Source: Bimuria novae-zelandiae CBS 107.79 | Taxonomy: Eukaryota > Ascomycota > Dothideomycetes > Pleosporales > Didymosphaeriaceae | DNA: 64,000 bases | Assembly (NCBI GenBank): GCA_010015655.1 | Contig: ML976672.1 | Span: forward strand, 283,463-347,462 | Direction of reading: 5' to 3' | Shown: piece after piece, positions 24,384-36,475 of the stretch | How positions within the stretch are numbered: the stretch's first letter is position 1 | Layout of the letters: every line of letters starts with the position of its first letter | Program-made: the position numbers and the translations under genes | Notes under the pieces: generated by a model | Told to the model about the DNA's origin: nothing | The model's database searches: none | The model's input: only the letters and a program-made list of their open reading frames with translations

Positions 24384-26239
24384 GAGTCCCCCCCCCCAGA
24401 TTTAACCCAACCCCAGATTTGACCCAGCAAAAGCACGCGACGCGCATGCATCACGCGTTATCCCCACCAATGCCTCCCCAAACACCAAAAAGACAATTAA
24501 ATCGCGAAATTTAAATACAGAAGGCTTTATATGCCTTTTAAAATAAAGATTTTTCTTCTCTAAATTCTGCTGCAGACTTCTTTAAAGTTTCACGACGCAC
24601 CTTACACCGCAGGCATTATAGTAGCTTAACGCAGTCTACAAGCCACGAAATGGCTTAGATCCTATTAAACACGGAAGAAAAGACTCTTATATAATAGATT
24701 AAAAACTATACTATTACTAAAACCTAAATTACCTACTTAATACTAAAGGAGCTTGCCCTTCTTGTGCGGGCCGCACGCGTTACGCACGCGTTATAACTAG
24801 CACCTCCTTTATAATTACTCTCCTATATTAATAATAAATAGATTACACGTTTCTAAAAGAGGAACCTTGAAATAGAAGGGGTATTTGCTAGGCATCTTAA
24901 GCATTTATAAAAGGAAGGAGCATCCTACGCGCGTGTAGAGCGCTAGTTCAACGCAGTAGCTTTAAAAATAGAGGAGCATGCGTACCTCCCTTCAGATATA
25001 TAGAACATGGATAAGTCAGGATTTGGTGTTGGTGAGGAGCAGATTATAAAGGTATTAGTGTACCTTAATACTGCTTAAAATGACAAAGTAATTGCTAGGA
25101 AGCAAGAATAAGTTATAAATATTAAGTATATTAATACTGCAGGCGAAGCGCTAGCTCCCCTCCTAATCTTTAAAGGAAATAATATTAACACACGATAAAT
25201 TAATAAGTAATCGCCTCTAGGGTGGAATTTTGCTACTAGTAAGAATAGCTAGACATTAAATAACATGGGTCTGGAATGGCTAAAGAGAGTATTTAATCTA
25301 TTAACCCGCGATAAGACTGCGGGGCGCCAGCGTTTACTTATTACGGATAGACATAGAAGTTATATACGCGCAGATTTTATCGCCTACTATATAGGAAATT
25401 AGATTAATCTTTTAATTATGCCTGCTTATTACTCGCATATACTCTAACCTCTTAATCTTAGTATCTTTTTAGCGTTTAAATAGTATTACTCCTGTAAGAC
25501 GCATGCGATATCCTGGCTTAGCTTATAGCGCATCCCGCGATTAGAGTAGATAGAATTACTATCCTGCGCACGAGAGAAGGCAATATTAAAGAAAAATATA
25601 CTTAGTAGATAGCGTGCCGCTAGCTTATAGCCTGCGTTACCTATACGCGTCCTTAGTAACCTGTCTTGCAAGTCGCCCCCGCTATTACCTATCCTAGCTA
25701 CACTATAATAAGCAACTAATCTAGATCTCTCTCTACTACAAAGCTCTCCTCTAGAGCTAGTAGAACTACTAAGATTAAATAAGCAATTTATAGAGTTGCT
25801 TCGCGAGGATCCTATAGTCCTCTCGCCGGTGAAACGCTACGCAGAGCGGATAATACGCCTCTATAAAATATAGAATACTATAATAGCTATTTAAGCTAAG
25901 CAGATCGCAGATTAGTCTAAGCTTCTTTAGAAGTAAAAAAAGGCTAAGAAAGGAAAAAGAGTTTAACTAGAAGGTTAATTAATCTACACAATAACGGAAG
26001 TGTTGTAGATCGCCCGCGAAGAGGAGGCGAAGCCAACAATAAAACAAGTAAGGGGGCGCCCACAAAAGGTTGTAGTACTAGAAGAAGATAGTCAGGAGGA
26101 AGTGGAAGGTTTGGATTGTTTAGTAGATAGTTTATTAGAGGGGCTGGCAAAGCGCACGCGACGCGTAATGCGATCGCGTGCGCAGAGTTAATTTTGCTGG
26201 GTTAAATCTGGGGTTGTGTCAAATCTGGGGGGGAGACTC
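24384..26239 (+). mobile_element. pogo-class transposon Fot1-B (1856 bp)
   Basis: The inverted ends are GAGTCCCCCCCCCCAGATTT and, read inward from the right, GAGTCTCCCCCCCCAGATTT, flanked by TA at 24382-24383 and 26240-26241. Each end carries a second copy of CCCCAGATTTGAC/AACC about 17 bp further in, likely repeated transposase-binding sites. It interrupts copia-4 at a point matching copia-3 near 31265. A DDE_1-type transposase lies on the + strand. Confidence 0.9.
24540..26190 (+). pseudogene. pogo-class DDE transposase remnant (Fot1-B)
   Basis: The first catalytic block begins at about 25009 and reads MDKSGFGVG, so the first Asp is intact. LIFKG follows, then a TDRHRSY block (second catalytic Asp near 25345) and an MPAYYSHIL...PLNLSIF region where active relatives have HTSHLLQPLDVG. 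A basic, acidic-rich C-terminal tail extends to about 26190. Stops at former Gln/Trp codons break it. Confidence 0.83.
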
Positions 26240-26998
26240 TATCTTATTTAACTGAGGAGATCTTTTTATTAGACTTAATTACTTTAATTAGAATTTTAAA
26301 CTATACTTTTATAAATAGTGCGAATTCTTTTACTAGCTGAATAAGTATCTACGACAGTTTATAATTTTTAAAATAAGAATTCTTATCTATACCTAAAAAT
26401 CTTTTAATAATAAGTATTTAGCTTTTTTAGCCAGTAGAGCTTTCTTTTACTTAAAGTTATAGAAGTTAATAGTAATTCTTTTATTGAAGCTATTATTACT
26501 TTATTTAGCCCGTCTTTATATTTAACGCTTATGTTTTAATCGTCTATAAGCGTTATATTAGACTATAGTAGGTCCTTTAAGACGCACATTCTTAAAGTAA
26601 TTTATAATATATTTTAGCGCCTAAGGTCCTAAGTAGTGTAATCATATATGTTAAGTAATTATATTTACTTTTTATACTTATTTTTTCGTACGCGAGTTAG
26701 TCTTATATATAGTATAAATTATATTTTCTATTATAGCATAGCTTATTAATATTTTAAATTCTAGTATCTATTAATTATATATCTCGTAAAGTTTTGTAAA
26801 AACTATATTAGTTTTATATTTAATTATTATTAGTTTTACTAAATATTACACGAAAGGTTTTGCCTCTACAGTAGTTAGAAACATACTAAATTATAAAGAA
26901 ATTTAAATTATTAAGCAACGTTATTAATCCTTAGTAATTAATTCTTTAATTTACTTTTAACGTATAGATAGACGTTCTTATATCCCTTTATTCATACT

Positions 26999-27192
26999 TA
27001 TTATCGCAGAAGCTTGCTGGCTCCTGGCTAGACCTTTATTATACGAACTAGGATTAAGCTAAGTAGCTAAGTAGCTAAGCACGTAATCCCCTTAACTTTA
27101 TAAATAGCAAGGCATTTCAGTAGAACATCTACTTCTTTAATAAACTTTAATTATAAGCTCCCTAATTATTATAACTATACGCTATAATTATA
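26999..27192. repeat. Left LTR of the short LTR element
   Basis: 194 bp with a TATA-like TTTATAAATAG. It is paired with 34117-34309, and its differences are mostly C/T and G/A. Confidence 0.75.
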
Positions 27193-28351
27193 AATTTAGT
27201 AGTTTTATAACGCGTTATAATATACTTACCTTATACTAATTAATATTTATAGTAGTAAACTATTTCTTACTTCTTATTATTCTTACACTTACGACCTAAC
27301 GCTTATATTCTATAATAAAGCTAAACTATATAATAACTACTATAAAGCTGTTAGTATATAACTAACGTATAAATTATAATTTATTCCTACCTTTGTATAT
27401 ATAGCTTAAGTACTACGCGAAGACTAAAGGGATATAAAATTATATTTACTTTAAGACTCCTAAGTAGATAAATATGTATAACTAAGCTTTAGAGCTACTA
27501 GACTTAAATACTAAGGGTAAACGTTATACATAATAGCTTAACTATTATAAGTTAGAGCCTACTATTTATAGTTAGCCTATAATAAAGGTTTAGGTGCTTT
27601 AAAACTAGGTTTATACTAATATTAATTTATAAAGATTAAAGATTATAATATTATAATTAGGAAAGTAGTAGACGCTGCAGGCGCTAATTAGAGAACTTAA
27701 GAATAATTTCTATCTAAGTAATAATAATTAGAAGGAGCAGGTATAACATACATACAGAGAGATCACCCTACGCCCACAGAGTAGCAGAATAACAGACATA
27801 ACTAAATAGCTATCCGAATGGAACCGCGCACACGCTAATGCTGTACTTCTAAATTTCTTAGAAATAAAGGATACGCTACTAATAAAGAATTTCTTACGCT
27901 TAGTATTATAATATAACTATAAGTAGGCTTAGAGAAAGCTTAATAACCTATCGCGACTAGGCGTAATAGTAACTTTATTTTAAAAAAAAATGCTTACTAG
28001 CTCGCGTAGCTTAGCTAAATAACTAAGCACGCAGACATGTACGCTACGCTTAAAAGGCGCACTCCTAATGCAAGCTACAAGTGTCAATATAAAGTAAATA
28101 GCTAGTATTAATAGAAGCCTATAGAGTGTAATAGCTTTTAGTACGCTCTTTAAGGAAAAGCTTTTTATAAGCTTTATAATAAGCTTATAAGGGAGGAAGT
28201 TAGTAAAATTAAAAGCTAGATTAAAGAAAAATTAGTAAAAGGCTTTATTAACTAAGCTTAAAAATAAAAAGTAGGTAGTAAAGTCTCTTTTAGTTTTTTT
28301 AAGAAATATTAAAATATAAATTATAGTAAGCCTATAAGTAAGTAAACGTTT
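27193..28351. other. Internal region of the short LTR element
   Basis: About 1.16 kb left of copia-3, continuing for 0.3 kb at 33813-34116. A + strand frame near 27420-28350 keeps moderate coding-like texture (charged helical segments), which may be part of a Gag. No integrase or reverse transcriptase motif is visible. Confidence 0.4.
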
Positions 28352-28356
28352 ACTAG

Positions 28357-28648
28357 TGTCAGATTGGAAGGGTAATCTGATAAGATGAAAAGATGATAAT
28401 TGATTGAGATGAATTCAGGTATGAATTGTGTGTGCTCGTCTCTAAGAGGTCTGGGACTTTGCCTTTTATCTTTGGGTTGCCTGCCTAGATATCCCTTGCT
28501 TTATTCCTTACTTCATCCTTACTTTATTCCTTACTTTATTCCTTGCGTTATTCCTTGCGCGTTAAGCGAGGGCGGAATGCAAGGGTGGAATGTACAGGCG
28601 TAAGTGCGCCAGCCTCCTTGCAGATGCAAAGGACCATGTAATTAGACA
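28357..28648 (-). repeat. Left LTR of copia-3 (3' LTR by coding sense)
   Basis: 292 bp, equal in length to the right copy. Differences between the two are almost all transitions, mostly in one direction (the right copy has A or T where this one has G or C). The open frame at 28400-28603 lies wholly in this LTR and is not a gene. Confidence 0.92.
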
Positions 28649-28659
28649 CACCCCCTTAG

Positions 28660-31600
28660 CTTAGGCCTATCCTTAAGCTGGACCTTTCGCATTTGTCTAT
28701 TATTCCAACTTAAAGACCTCTATCCTCTGCTGTAGATCCTGCAGGGTAACCTCTTAATTAGTAATTTTGTCTAATATATCTTTAAGTCCTAGTTTACTCA
28801 GAAACTTGCTCTATTTGTTCACAGGCAGGGCCTTTATAAGTCTATCTATAGCTATGTCCTCTAAGCATTAATAGTCTACCTTAATTGTTTGTAGTGCGAC
28901 CTCTTGTCTCAGCCAATAATTATAGATATCTACATGACGGAGCTTGGTCTGCAACTTAGTAATTTCTTTAGTAATAAGTTAGATTATTTGCTAATTATTA
29001 TAATTAATTGTGATAAGGGAGTTGCTGAGATTAATCTTTAGCTCCTTTAGCAATCGGGATGTGAATAGTGCCTCCTTAGCTACTTACGATAGTACTAGTA
29101 ATTTGGCTTTAGTTATTAATGTAGTGACTATATCTTGCTTGTTTGCTTTCCAGGCGATTAGGCCACTAAACAGCTTAATAATGTATTCTTGTGAGCTCTT
29201 GCGATTAAGTGTATTGTTGGCAAAGGATGCGTCGCTTGCCACTTCTAATGTATCTACACCCCTAAGATAAAGACCTAGTAATCTAGTATTAGTAAGGTAG
29301 AGGAAAACTCGGTTAGTAGCCGCTTAGTGCTCTTTGCTTAGGTTAGATAGGAATCGTGATAATCAGGAACTTATAAAGGCAATATCTAGCTAAGATATAA
29401 CTATAGTATAGAGAATTAATCCGACTTTGCGCTGGTATCGATTAATCTTACTCTTGCTAGCTAGTCCTATCCTTGGAAGTAATTTGATTAAACCTATTAG
29501 GGTATTGTGGCGAATCTTATGGTGATTAATAAGGCGCGATATTTTGTTAATATATAAAGCTTATAAAAGCTAGATCTTTCTGCTTGAGCGGTCCCTAATG
29601 ATTTTAATTCCTAGAAACCACTGTAGGTCTTTGCCACCCGTGAGTGTGAATTTGGTACCTATTATTACGAGAGTAGCTTTAGCAGCCTGCTTTTATAACT
29701 TATTATAGGTAATAATAAGGTCATCTATATAGAAGAAGATGATAATGCCGTCCTTAATAAGGTAGTATGGCTCGTGGGGCACTGTTTCAAAGCCAATATT
29801 ACGGAGCGTTAATGTGAATTCTCTTTGCTAGAGCAGTAGAGATATGCGCAGTCTATATAGTGCTTTGTGTAGTTTAAGGACTATGCCTGCTCGCGAGTAG
29901 CCGCGAGGCATTCTTATATAGATTTCTCTGTCTAGCTTTGCATGGACAAACGCGTTAGTAACGTTGTATTAGATAAGCTCTAGGTCAAGCCAAGCTACAA
30001 TCGCTATAAGCATGCGGAATAATTGTCCTGTAAGTATTACGGCGTAGGTTTCTTGCAAGGTAAGGTACTGCTATTAATTGCCTTACACTACCAGCCTTGC
30101 TTTACATTTCTGTAATTAATAGTATTTATCAAATTTGTAGGTATATACCCATATGCAGTCGAGGATTTAATGGCCTGCTACTTTTACTAGAGTGGTTGCA
30201 ACCTCACTCTAGGACTTTATTTCCTTGTGGCTCTATAGATAGGAACGTTCTGCTTCCTTCTACATATTATAAAGAGGGTGATCTTCGAGCTTGCTTTGGC
30301 ATGTGGGTAGCTCTAGAAGCACGCTTTGATGTAGCTTCTTGCCTAATATAATTATTTGTTAAAGCTACGCCTTATTAAGAGTCTTGCCTTTATATTTGCC
30401 GCTGCTACTAGCTTTAGTGCCTGCCATAAAGGCTACAGCCTATAGGCTTATTTGCCACTACCCTATTTACACTCTTTAGGGTGGTATAGCTTAATTGCCT
30501 CCTGCCATTAATTATGCAAGGAGTGTTACTAGTAGCAGCGTTAAGGAAGGTGTTAGATATTCGCACCTAACTTTCCTGCCTTACCTATACTTAGGAGCTC
30601 CTTTAACCTCTTCCTCTAGCGCTTTACTAATTATCTTATCCTTAAAGAAGGACTTAGTGGCATGCTCTTATAAAGGTAAGGGAGGTAACTCTACTAATCG
30701 CACCTAGGCCACTATTTCTTCTAATGTGCTATACATAAGGTTTTCTATTAGGTCTTTAGTTTTGCCTAAGAATATAGTATCCTTGTCAAATATCACGTCG
30801 CGAGTACTAATTATCTTTGCTAGAGAGGGAATCCATATTCTCTAGATATTTATTAATTTATAGCCAACAAGGTAGCCAATCTATGCCTTAGGGTCAAGCC
30901 TCTAAAGCCTGCTCTTGCCGCGTTTTGTATCGTTAGTTATCGCAAAAGCTTTGCAGCCATATGCTTTTAGGTAAGCTTAATTAGGCTTCTTTAGTTAGGT
31001 AATAATGCCGTTCTAAAAAGCTACTGTCGTAAAGAACACTTTATATGGAGATCGCCATTAATTAGCATAGTTTGGCGTTTGATTGTACAAGTAGACTATA
31101 GCTTGGGTGATCTTAGGCTATATCTGCTAAGGTAGGTTAGAGTTAAGTCGTATCGCGCGCGCTTTCTCCTTAATTACACCCCTAAGCGTTTAGCTCTTCT
31201 ATTTTGTGCTTAAGTATTAGGTGCTAAAGGCTTAATCTTAATACCTTGCGCTAAGTACCACTTCTTAACGTTTGCCTTAATAAAGAAGATCTCGTTGTTG
31301 GATTTAATTACTTTTACTATAATATTATATTGTACTTCCATGAACCGCACAAAGGTGCTAAGTAATTTAATAATTAACCGTGCTAGGTAGTTATCCTTAA
31401 AGTAGAAGTCCTATGCAAAGCTAAAGAATTAGTTAGTAATTAGTATTTAGCTCTTCTCTCTTGTTAAGCTATCTGCTTCATAGTTATGAAAATCGATTGC
31501 GACTCGCTCGCCGGGACCTTCTGTTAGATCTCTGGCTTGCCAGCGTATTAGCCATTTTAGTTTTACTTTGCCGCAGGCATCACACTTAACTGTAGGGAGA

Positions 31601-33465
31601 CCTTTAATCCTTACCCCCTTAGATTACTGTACGAGGTGTTCGAGGGCCTAAGGGCCTAAATAGCCTAATTATTAGTGCCAGGTCCACGCGTCTGCCTTCT
31701 ATAGTCTTTATTTAGTGCATGTATTAGTCTTATAAGTGGCGTGCGCAGCATTAGTAGGAATACTACCTATTAGCCTTATCTTATGTTTTAAGGCCTACTA
31801 TCTATGTAGCTCTTAGAGTTCTGCCAGCACAGTATTATCTCTTCTCTTTAGAGTCGTTAGGTCTACTCTTATATCCCACCAAAGGCCTTGCCTCCAGAGT
31901 AATTAGAACGATACAAGGTTGTAGAGTAGATTAGGGCAATAGGCTACATTATCTAGCTATATTAATTAATTACTATTTGCACTCTATACGTTGAGATAGA
32001 CGCTCTCGTATCCTTTAATCTATATTTATGTATTCCCTGCCTATATAAAGTCTCCTAGCGCTAGTGGACGGTATAAGATAAAGCGATTAATGTTGTTAAA
32101 GATATAGCAGGTTGTGCCTAAATTAAGTATAGCTAAGCGTCGTAATAGGTACGTGTTTAGGTCGGTGTAGAAGGATGCGGCGTTAAAGCTCGCTAGGATT
32201 TTAGTAATCTTGCGTCCATCTAGTCATTCATTATTAGCCTTAGTAATTTAAGGTAGAGTGGGAGTATGTAATTATTTAATTTTAGGTGCCTATAATTTGG
32301 CCTTTTTTGTTCCTTTTAACTTTTCTTAGAAGTCGGTATCATGTTCTAGCCTAAGCTTGACTAGCTTTACTATAAGAGGGTTTAGTATGAACCAGTCTAG
32401 CTGCTTGTCTAGAAAGGCATAGAAATAGTCTTAAAGACTATAGCGTAGTTTACAAGCAAGGCAGTGATTACCACTAACTACTATTAGCTTAAGGCTCTAA
32501 GGCAACTGCTTAGTTCTAGTACGTTAACTATTATTTTATTATTTATAATTCTAAGGTCTTCCTTAACTTTTAGATAATGCTGCTTTATCCACAAGAGAGG
32601 CGTCCCTGTCTGTGGCCTAGGTGGGTTCACCACCTTCAGCAAGAGATGACCCTGCAGTAGCAAAAGCGCCCTTTTATTTGCCCTTAGTCAGGTGCTGCAG
32701 GATTATGTAGTCTTAGAAGAGTTTTATTGTGTGCTTCCGTAAGACAGCTACATCCTTGCTTCTATATTGCTAGAAGGTCGTTACCTATATAGGTGCGACA
32801 TAGATAACTGCCTTTATAAAGTCTTCTTTTACTAAGTCAAGCCTTTAAAGTTCTAGAACCTAATTAGTCTTTGCTTCTGTAGCTGCGTGATCGTACTTAG
32901 AGAGCTATACAGCCTATAATCTAGCTATTCTTATTAGCTTAAGCGTTTCTTAATACCTTGTTCTTAATTATCTGTATTTATCTTAATAGTTAACCCTAAT
33001 TATAATTGTAAGGTTATTTATCTATTGCTTAATTATTTCTCTAGGAATGTAGCAGTTGTTCTAGAGATGCGCAGAGATTATTAACTAAAAAAAGGTAACT
33101 ACCTTATTAAGATCTACCTTTTCTTCTTAATAGGCTCGATCCATGACCTTATAGATCTCGAGCTATCCTTTATAGTAGTTGCTATCGTCTTTATATGCTT
33201 TCGCGCCTGCCGGCGATAGATAAGATAGTAATATTAGTGCGTTATTTAGGTTCGCATTCGTGTAGACAGCGTTTGGCTAGTAGTTGCCTATCAACGGCGG
33301 TATCGGCATGGCGGGTTTCTGCTTTAGTTCATCTATCAGCGCTGGGTCGATAATGTTCCAGACCTTGAGGAATTGGCATCTTGTTTTAAGCTATTTTAGC
33401 CATGGTGTGTAATTCGTGTAGTCAGTCAGGATTACTGTGGGATCTCTAAGTGTTGATAGGGCCAT
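28660..33465 (-). pseudogene. copia-3 Gag-Pol polyprotein remnant
   Basis: A start codon at 33463-33465 (- strand) opens a Gag frame (MALSTLRDPTVIL..., with YTPWLKQLKTR) that stays readable for well over 100 codons before its first stops, as in copia Gag N-termini. Integrase sequence occupies about 31.0-32.2 kb. Reverse transcriptase contains a FFYIDDLIIT box whose Asp codons lie at 29720-29725, so the catalytic pair is intact, in contrast to copia-4. Stops elsewhere (CAG/CAA to TAG/TAA) prevent a functional product. Dozens of scattered short open frames on the + strand here are antisense noise. Confidence 0.85.
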
Positions 33466-33515
33466 TGCGATTGGCTTGATAAGGTAGTATTAGTTAAGGC
33501 AGTGAGACTCTTAAT

Positions 33516-33807
33516 TATCAGATTAGAAGGGTAATCTAATAAGATAAAAAGATAATAATTAATTAAGATAAATTAAGGTATAAATTGTGTGTGCTCGTCT
33601 CTAAGAGGTCTAGGACTTTGCCTTTTATCTTTAGGTTGCCTGCCTAGATATCCTTTACTTTATTCCTTACTTCATCCTTGCTTTATTCCTTACTTTATTC
33701 CTTGCGTTATTCCTTGCGCGTTGAGCGAGGGCGGAATGCAAGGGCGGAATATACGGGCGTAAGTGCGCCAGCCTCCTTGCAGATGCAAAGGACCATGTAA
33801 TCGGATA
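33516..33807 (-). repeat. Right LTR of copia-3 (5' LTR by coding sense)
   Basis: 292 bp, partner of 28357-28648. It starts TATCAGATTAGAAG and ends AATCGGATA, followed by the target copy ACTAG. Confidence 0.92.
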
Positions 33808-34116
33808 ACTAGCTAGGCGCTATAATCCTATAGCTACTTATTTCTTTATTTATATACGCAAGTACTCATGCGGGTCACGTTATAAGTAAATAGCTACCCT
33901 TAAACGTTTATTAAAGCTCTATAGTAGAAGTACACTACTTCTCTTTTATCTATCTTTCTTTTTAGAACTCTATATAAACTAGTTGCCTAGACTAATTACC
34001 TAATATACTAGAGATATAAGCTAGACGCTTTTTAAGCTCTACGCGCAAGTTTACTACTTTTTATACTTTAACTTACTACTTAACTCTTCTTACTATACTT
34101 TAAAAGCTAAGAAGTG

Positions 34117-34309
34117 TATTATAAAAGCTTACTAGCTCTTAGCTAGAACTTTATTATATAAACTAGAATTAAGCTAAATAGTTAGGTAACTAAGCACGTG
34201 ATCCCTCTAACTTTATAAATAGCTAGACGTCTTAGTAGAACTTCTACTCCTTAATAGACTTTGTTTACGAGCTCCCTGATCGTTGTGACTATACGCCACG
34301 CTTATAATA
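34117..34309. repeat. Right LTR of the short LTR element
   Basis: 193 bp, partner of 26999-27192. It is followed directly by copia-4 sequence matching copia-3 near 32035. Confidence 0.75.
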
Positions 34310-35777
34310 AACCTGCTTATATAAAGTCTCGTAACAACGGTAGCCTGATTAAGATCAATTAATTAATATTATAAAAAAATATAATACGTAGTACCTAAAT
34401 CGAAGATCGCTAAGTAGCGTAATAGGTATATATTTAGATTTAAGTAGGTAGATATAGCATTAAAGCTCACTAAAAATGATTAATTTTTTATATATTTAGT
34501 TATTTATTATTTGCCTTAGTAGTTGAAGTTAGAGTAAATATATATAATTATTTTATTATTAGCGGTTAAGACCTTTATCTTTTTAACGCTTTGAGGCTAT
34601 TTTAAAACTTTAGGTTATTTTCTATCTTGTTACTAATTAGGGCGACTATGTTTAGTCTTAGTCTAAATTACTTTAGCTATTTATCTGCAAAGGCGTAAGA
34701 GTAGTCCTATAAATTATAATATTATTTATAAATAAGGTATTTTGTGTCCCTAGCTACTACTAGTACATAATTCAGAGTACTTGCGAACTACTAAGTTTTA
34801 GTATAATAAGTATTTTTTTTATTAATTATAAGGTCTGTCCTAAGGATTAGATGATATTTTATTGTCCACAAGAGAGACTTCCCTGTCTATAGTCTGAATG
34901 GTTTCACCACTATTAGTGAGAGATAATCCTGCAGCAGTAAAAGCGCCTTTTTATTTTCCCTTAATTAGGTACTAAAGGGTTATATATTCTTGGAAGAGGT
35001 TTATTATAACTTTACGAGTAACCGTTGCAACTAATCTTCTATGTTATTAAAAGATAGCAATCTATACAGGTGTAACTAGAAGTATAACCTTCTAAAAGTT
35101 ATCTTTTGCTAATTCTAGCATAAGGACTTTAGCAACTCATTTACTTTTAGTCTTTATTACTATATAATTATACTTTAATAATTATATGCATTACTACTTA
35201 AGTAATCTTATAAGTTTAAAAGCTTTTTAGTACTTTATTCTCGCCCGTCGATATTCGTTTTATAGGTTAACTCCAACTATAATTATAAGATTATGAATCT
35301 ATTCATTTATTATTAATTTAAAAGTATAGTAATATTGCTAGAGATGCGCTAAAACTATCATTTAAAAATAAATAATTACTTTATTAAGGTTATCATTTTC
35401 TTCTTAGTATTTATAATTAGTAATTTTATAACCCTTAAAAAAGATTTTATATATTTTTATATTATTTTTATATGCCTTTACGCCTTATGTAGAGAGACAT
35501 AATAGTTACGCTAACAAAGTATTATGATTTACTACTACGTATGCAGGTAATAGTTAATATAATATAATTAGTAAAGGCTATAGCTTTATAAACTTTTATA
35601 GTAGTATATCTATTAATATTAGGTTAATAATTCACTATTCGTTTAAAAATTAGTATTTTATTTTAAGTTACCTAAGCTATCGCGTGTAGGTTATATAGTT
35701 TAATAACATTATTATAGGGTCTCTAAGTATTAATAGAGCTATAAAAATTAATATGTTAAGTTAGTAAGACGCTTAAT

Positions 35778-36013
35778 TATTAAATATAAAGGTATTTTTA
35801 ATAAAGGAAGTTATAGTACCTTACTATAAAATAATTATCAATTATATTTAGGAAGCTTAACTATATGAAAAAATTTGATCTATCGTAGTTTTACGATTAC
35901 ACTATATAAGATAGTATAAGGATAGTATTGCGCTAGCTTCCCTTCTTTATCCTATCGCACTCTAGGTAATAATATAACTTACTGTGATTTACAGTAGGTC
36001 GTTTAATCTAACA
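35778..36013 (-). repeat. Right LTR of copia-4 (5' LTR by coding sense)
   Basis: Begins TATTAAATATAAAGG and ends AATCTAACA. It shares CCCTTCTTTATCCTAT and the sequence after it with the left LTR. It is shortened by about 50 bp relative to the left copy. Confidence 0.83.
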
Positions 36014-36018
36014 CTTAG

Positions 36019-36473
36019 TCCTAATACCTAGTCTATTCTTCATACCCTTTACTAATAAGTGTTAAAGGGCGAGGCTATAAATAAAGTAGTATATATATAG
36101 ATAGTCGCTTATATATGTAGTAGCTTCTCTAAATTAAGCCTATATTTGGCTAAAACGAGTTTATAAGTTCTAATATAGGTTAATAGTTATAGAATCCTTA
36201 GCCTATTTAGTCTTCTCTTATTACTTATTTATATAAATAATGTCTCTTGTTCTTTATCCTACCTAATATATATATCAAGGAATTTAATAACGTAAATTTT
36301 TTTAATCCTTCACTCCTTATATATTGGAAAACATAGATTTTAAATTAATGTAATATTTCCGGAAGGTCGCGAGATTAATTAGCTATAATAGTTTAAGTTT
36401 ATAGCCATAGGAAAAGTAGATAATAAAATAAAAATATTATTAAAGTAAAAAGTATAATATACTAATATTATCT
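36019..36473. other. AT-rich sequence between copia-4 and Fot1-C
   Basis: Continues the unclassified repeat DNA into which copia-4 inserted. No gene or motif was recognised. Confidence 0.4.
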
Positions 36474-36475
36474 TA

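Larger units (their letters stand above)
28357..33807 (-). mobile_element. Full-length copia-like retrotransposon copia-3 (5451 bp)
   Basis: Two 292-bp LTRs (28357-28648 and 33516-33807) with TGTCAGATT/TATCAGATT starts. A perfect 5-bp target duplication ACTAG lies at 28352-28356 and 33808-33812. A purine-rich tract on the coding strand (plus-strand CACCCCCTTAGC, 28649-28660) abuts the 3' LTR. Coding is on the - strand: gag at the right end, reverse transcriptase near 29.6-30.0 kb. It is the least mutated retroelement of the nest and the innermost insertion of its branch. It is the same family as copia-4. Confidence 0.93.
26999..34309. mobile_element. Short LTR element (about 1.85 kb own sequence) carrying copia-3
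   Basis: Direct repeats of 194 bp (26999-27192) and 193 bp (34117-34309) begin TATTAT, contain AAGCACGT(A/G)ATCCC and TTTATAAATAG, and end ATTATA/ATAATA, consistent with mutated TG...CA LTRs. The copia-4 sequence stops at the left edge and resumes at the right edge. Removing copia-3 leaves about 1.85 kb, with only about 1.47 kb of internal DNA, too short for a full Gag-Pol. It is probably non-autonomous or internally deleted. The target duplication is not clear (ATACT versus AACCT). Confidence 0.75.
7821..36013 (-). mobile_element. Ty1/copia-like retrotransposon copia-4, host of a nested stack
   Basis: Outer element of the nest. Its LTRs lie at 7821-8107 and 35778-36013, flanked by TTTAG (7816-7820) and CTTAG (36014-36018), a 5-bp duplication with one C-to-T change. 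Its own sequence survives as 7821-8477, 16273-17593, 23417-24383, 26242-26998 and about 34315-36013, about 5.4 kb in total. This matches the 5451-bp relative copia-3 segment by segment and in orientation. Coding runs right to left: gag in the right segment, integrase near 26.3-27.0 kb, reverse transcriptase near 16.3-17.5 kb. The YxDD box reads Tyr-Ile-Asn-Asn (Asn codons at 16979-16984), so it is catalytically dead. Confidence 0.88.

Noticed and set aside
28400..28603. Small secreted-looking protein on the + strand
   Set aside because: It lies entirely within the copia-3 LTR and is broken in the partner LTR.
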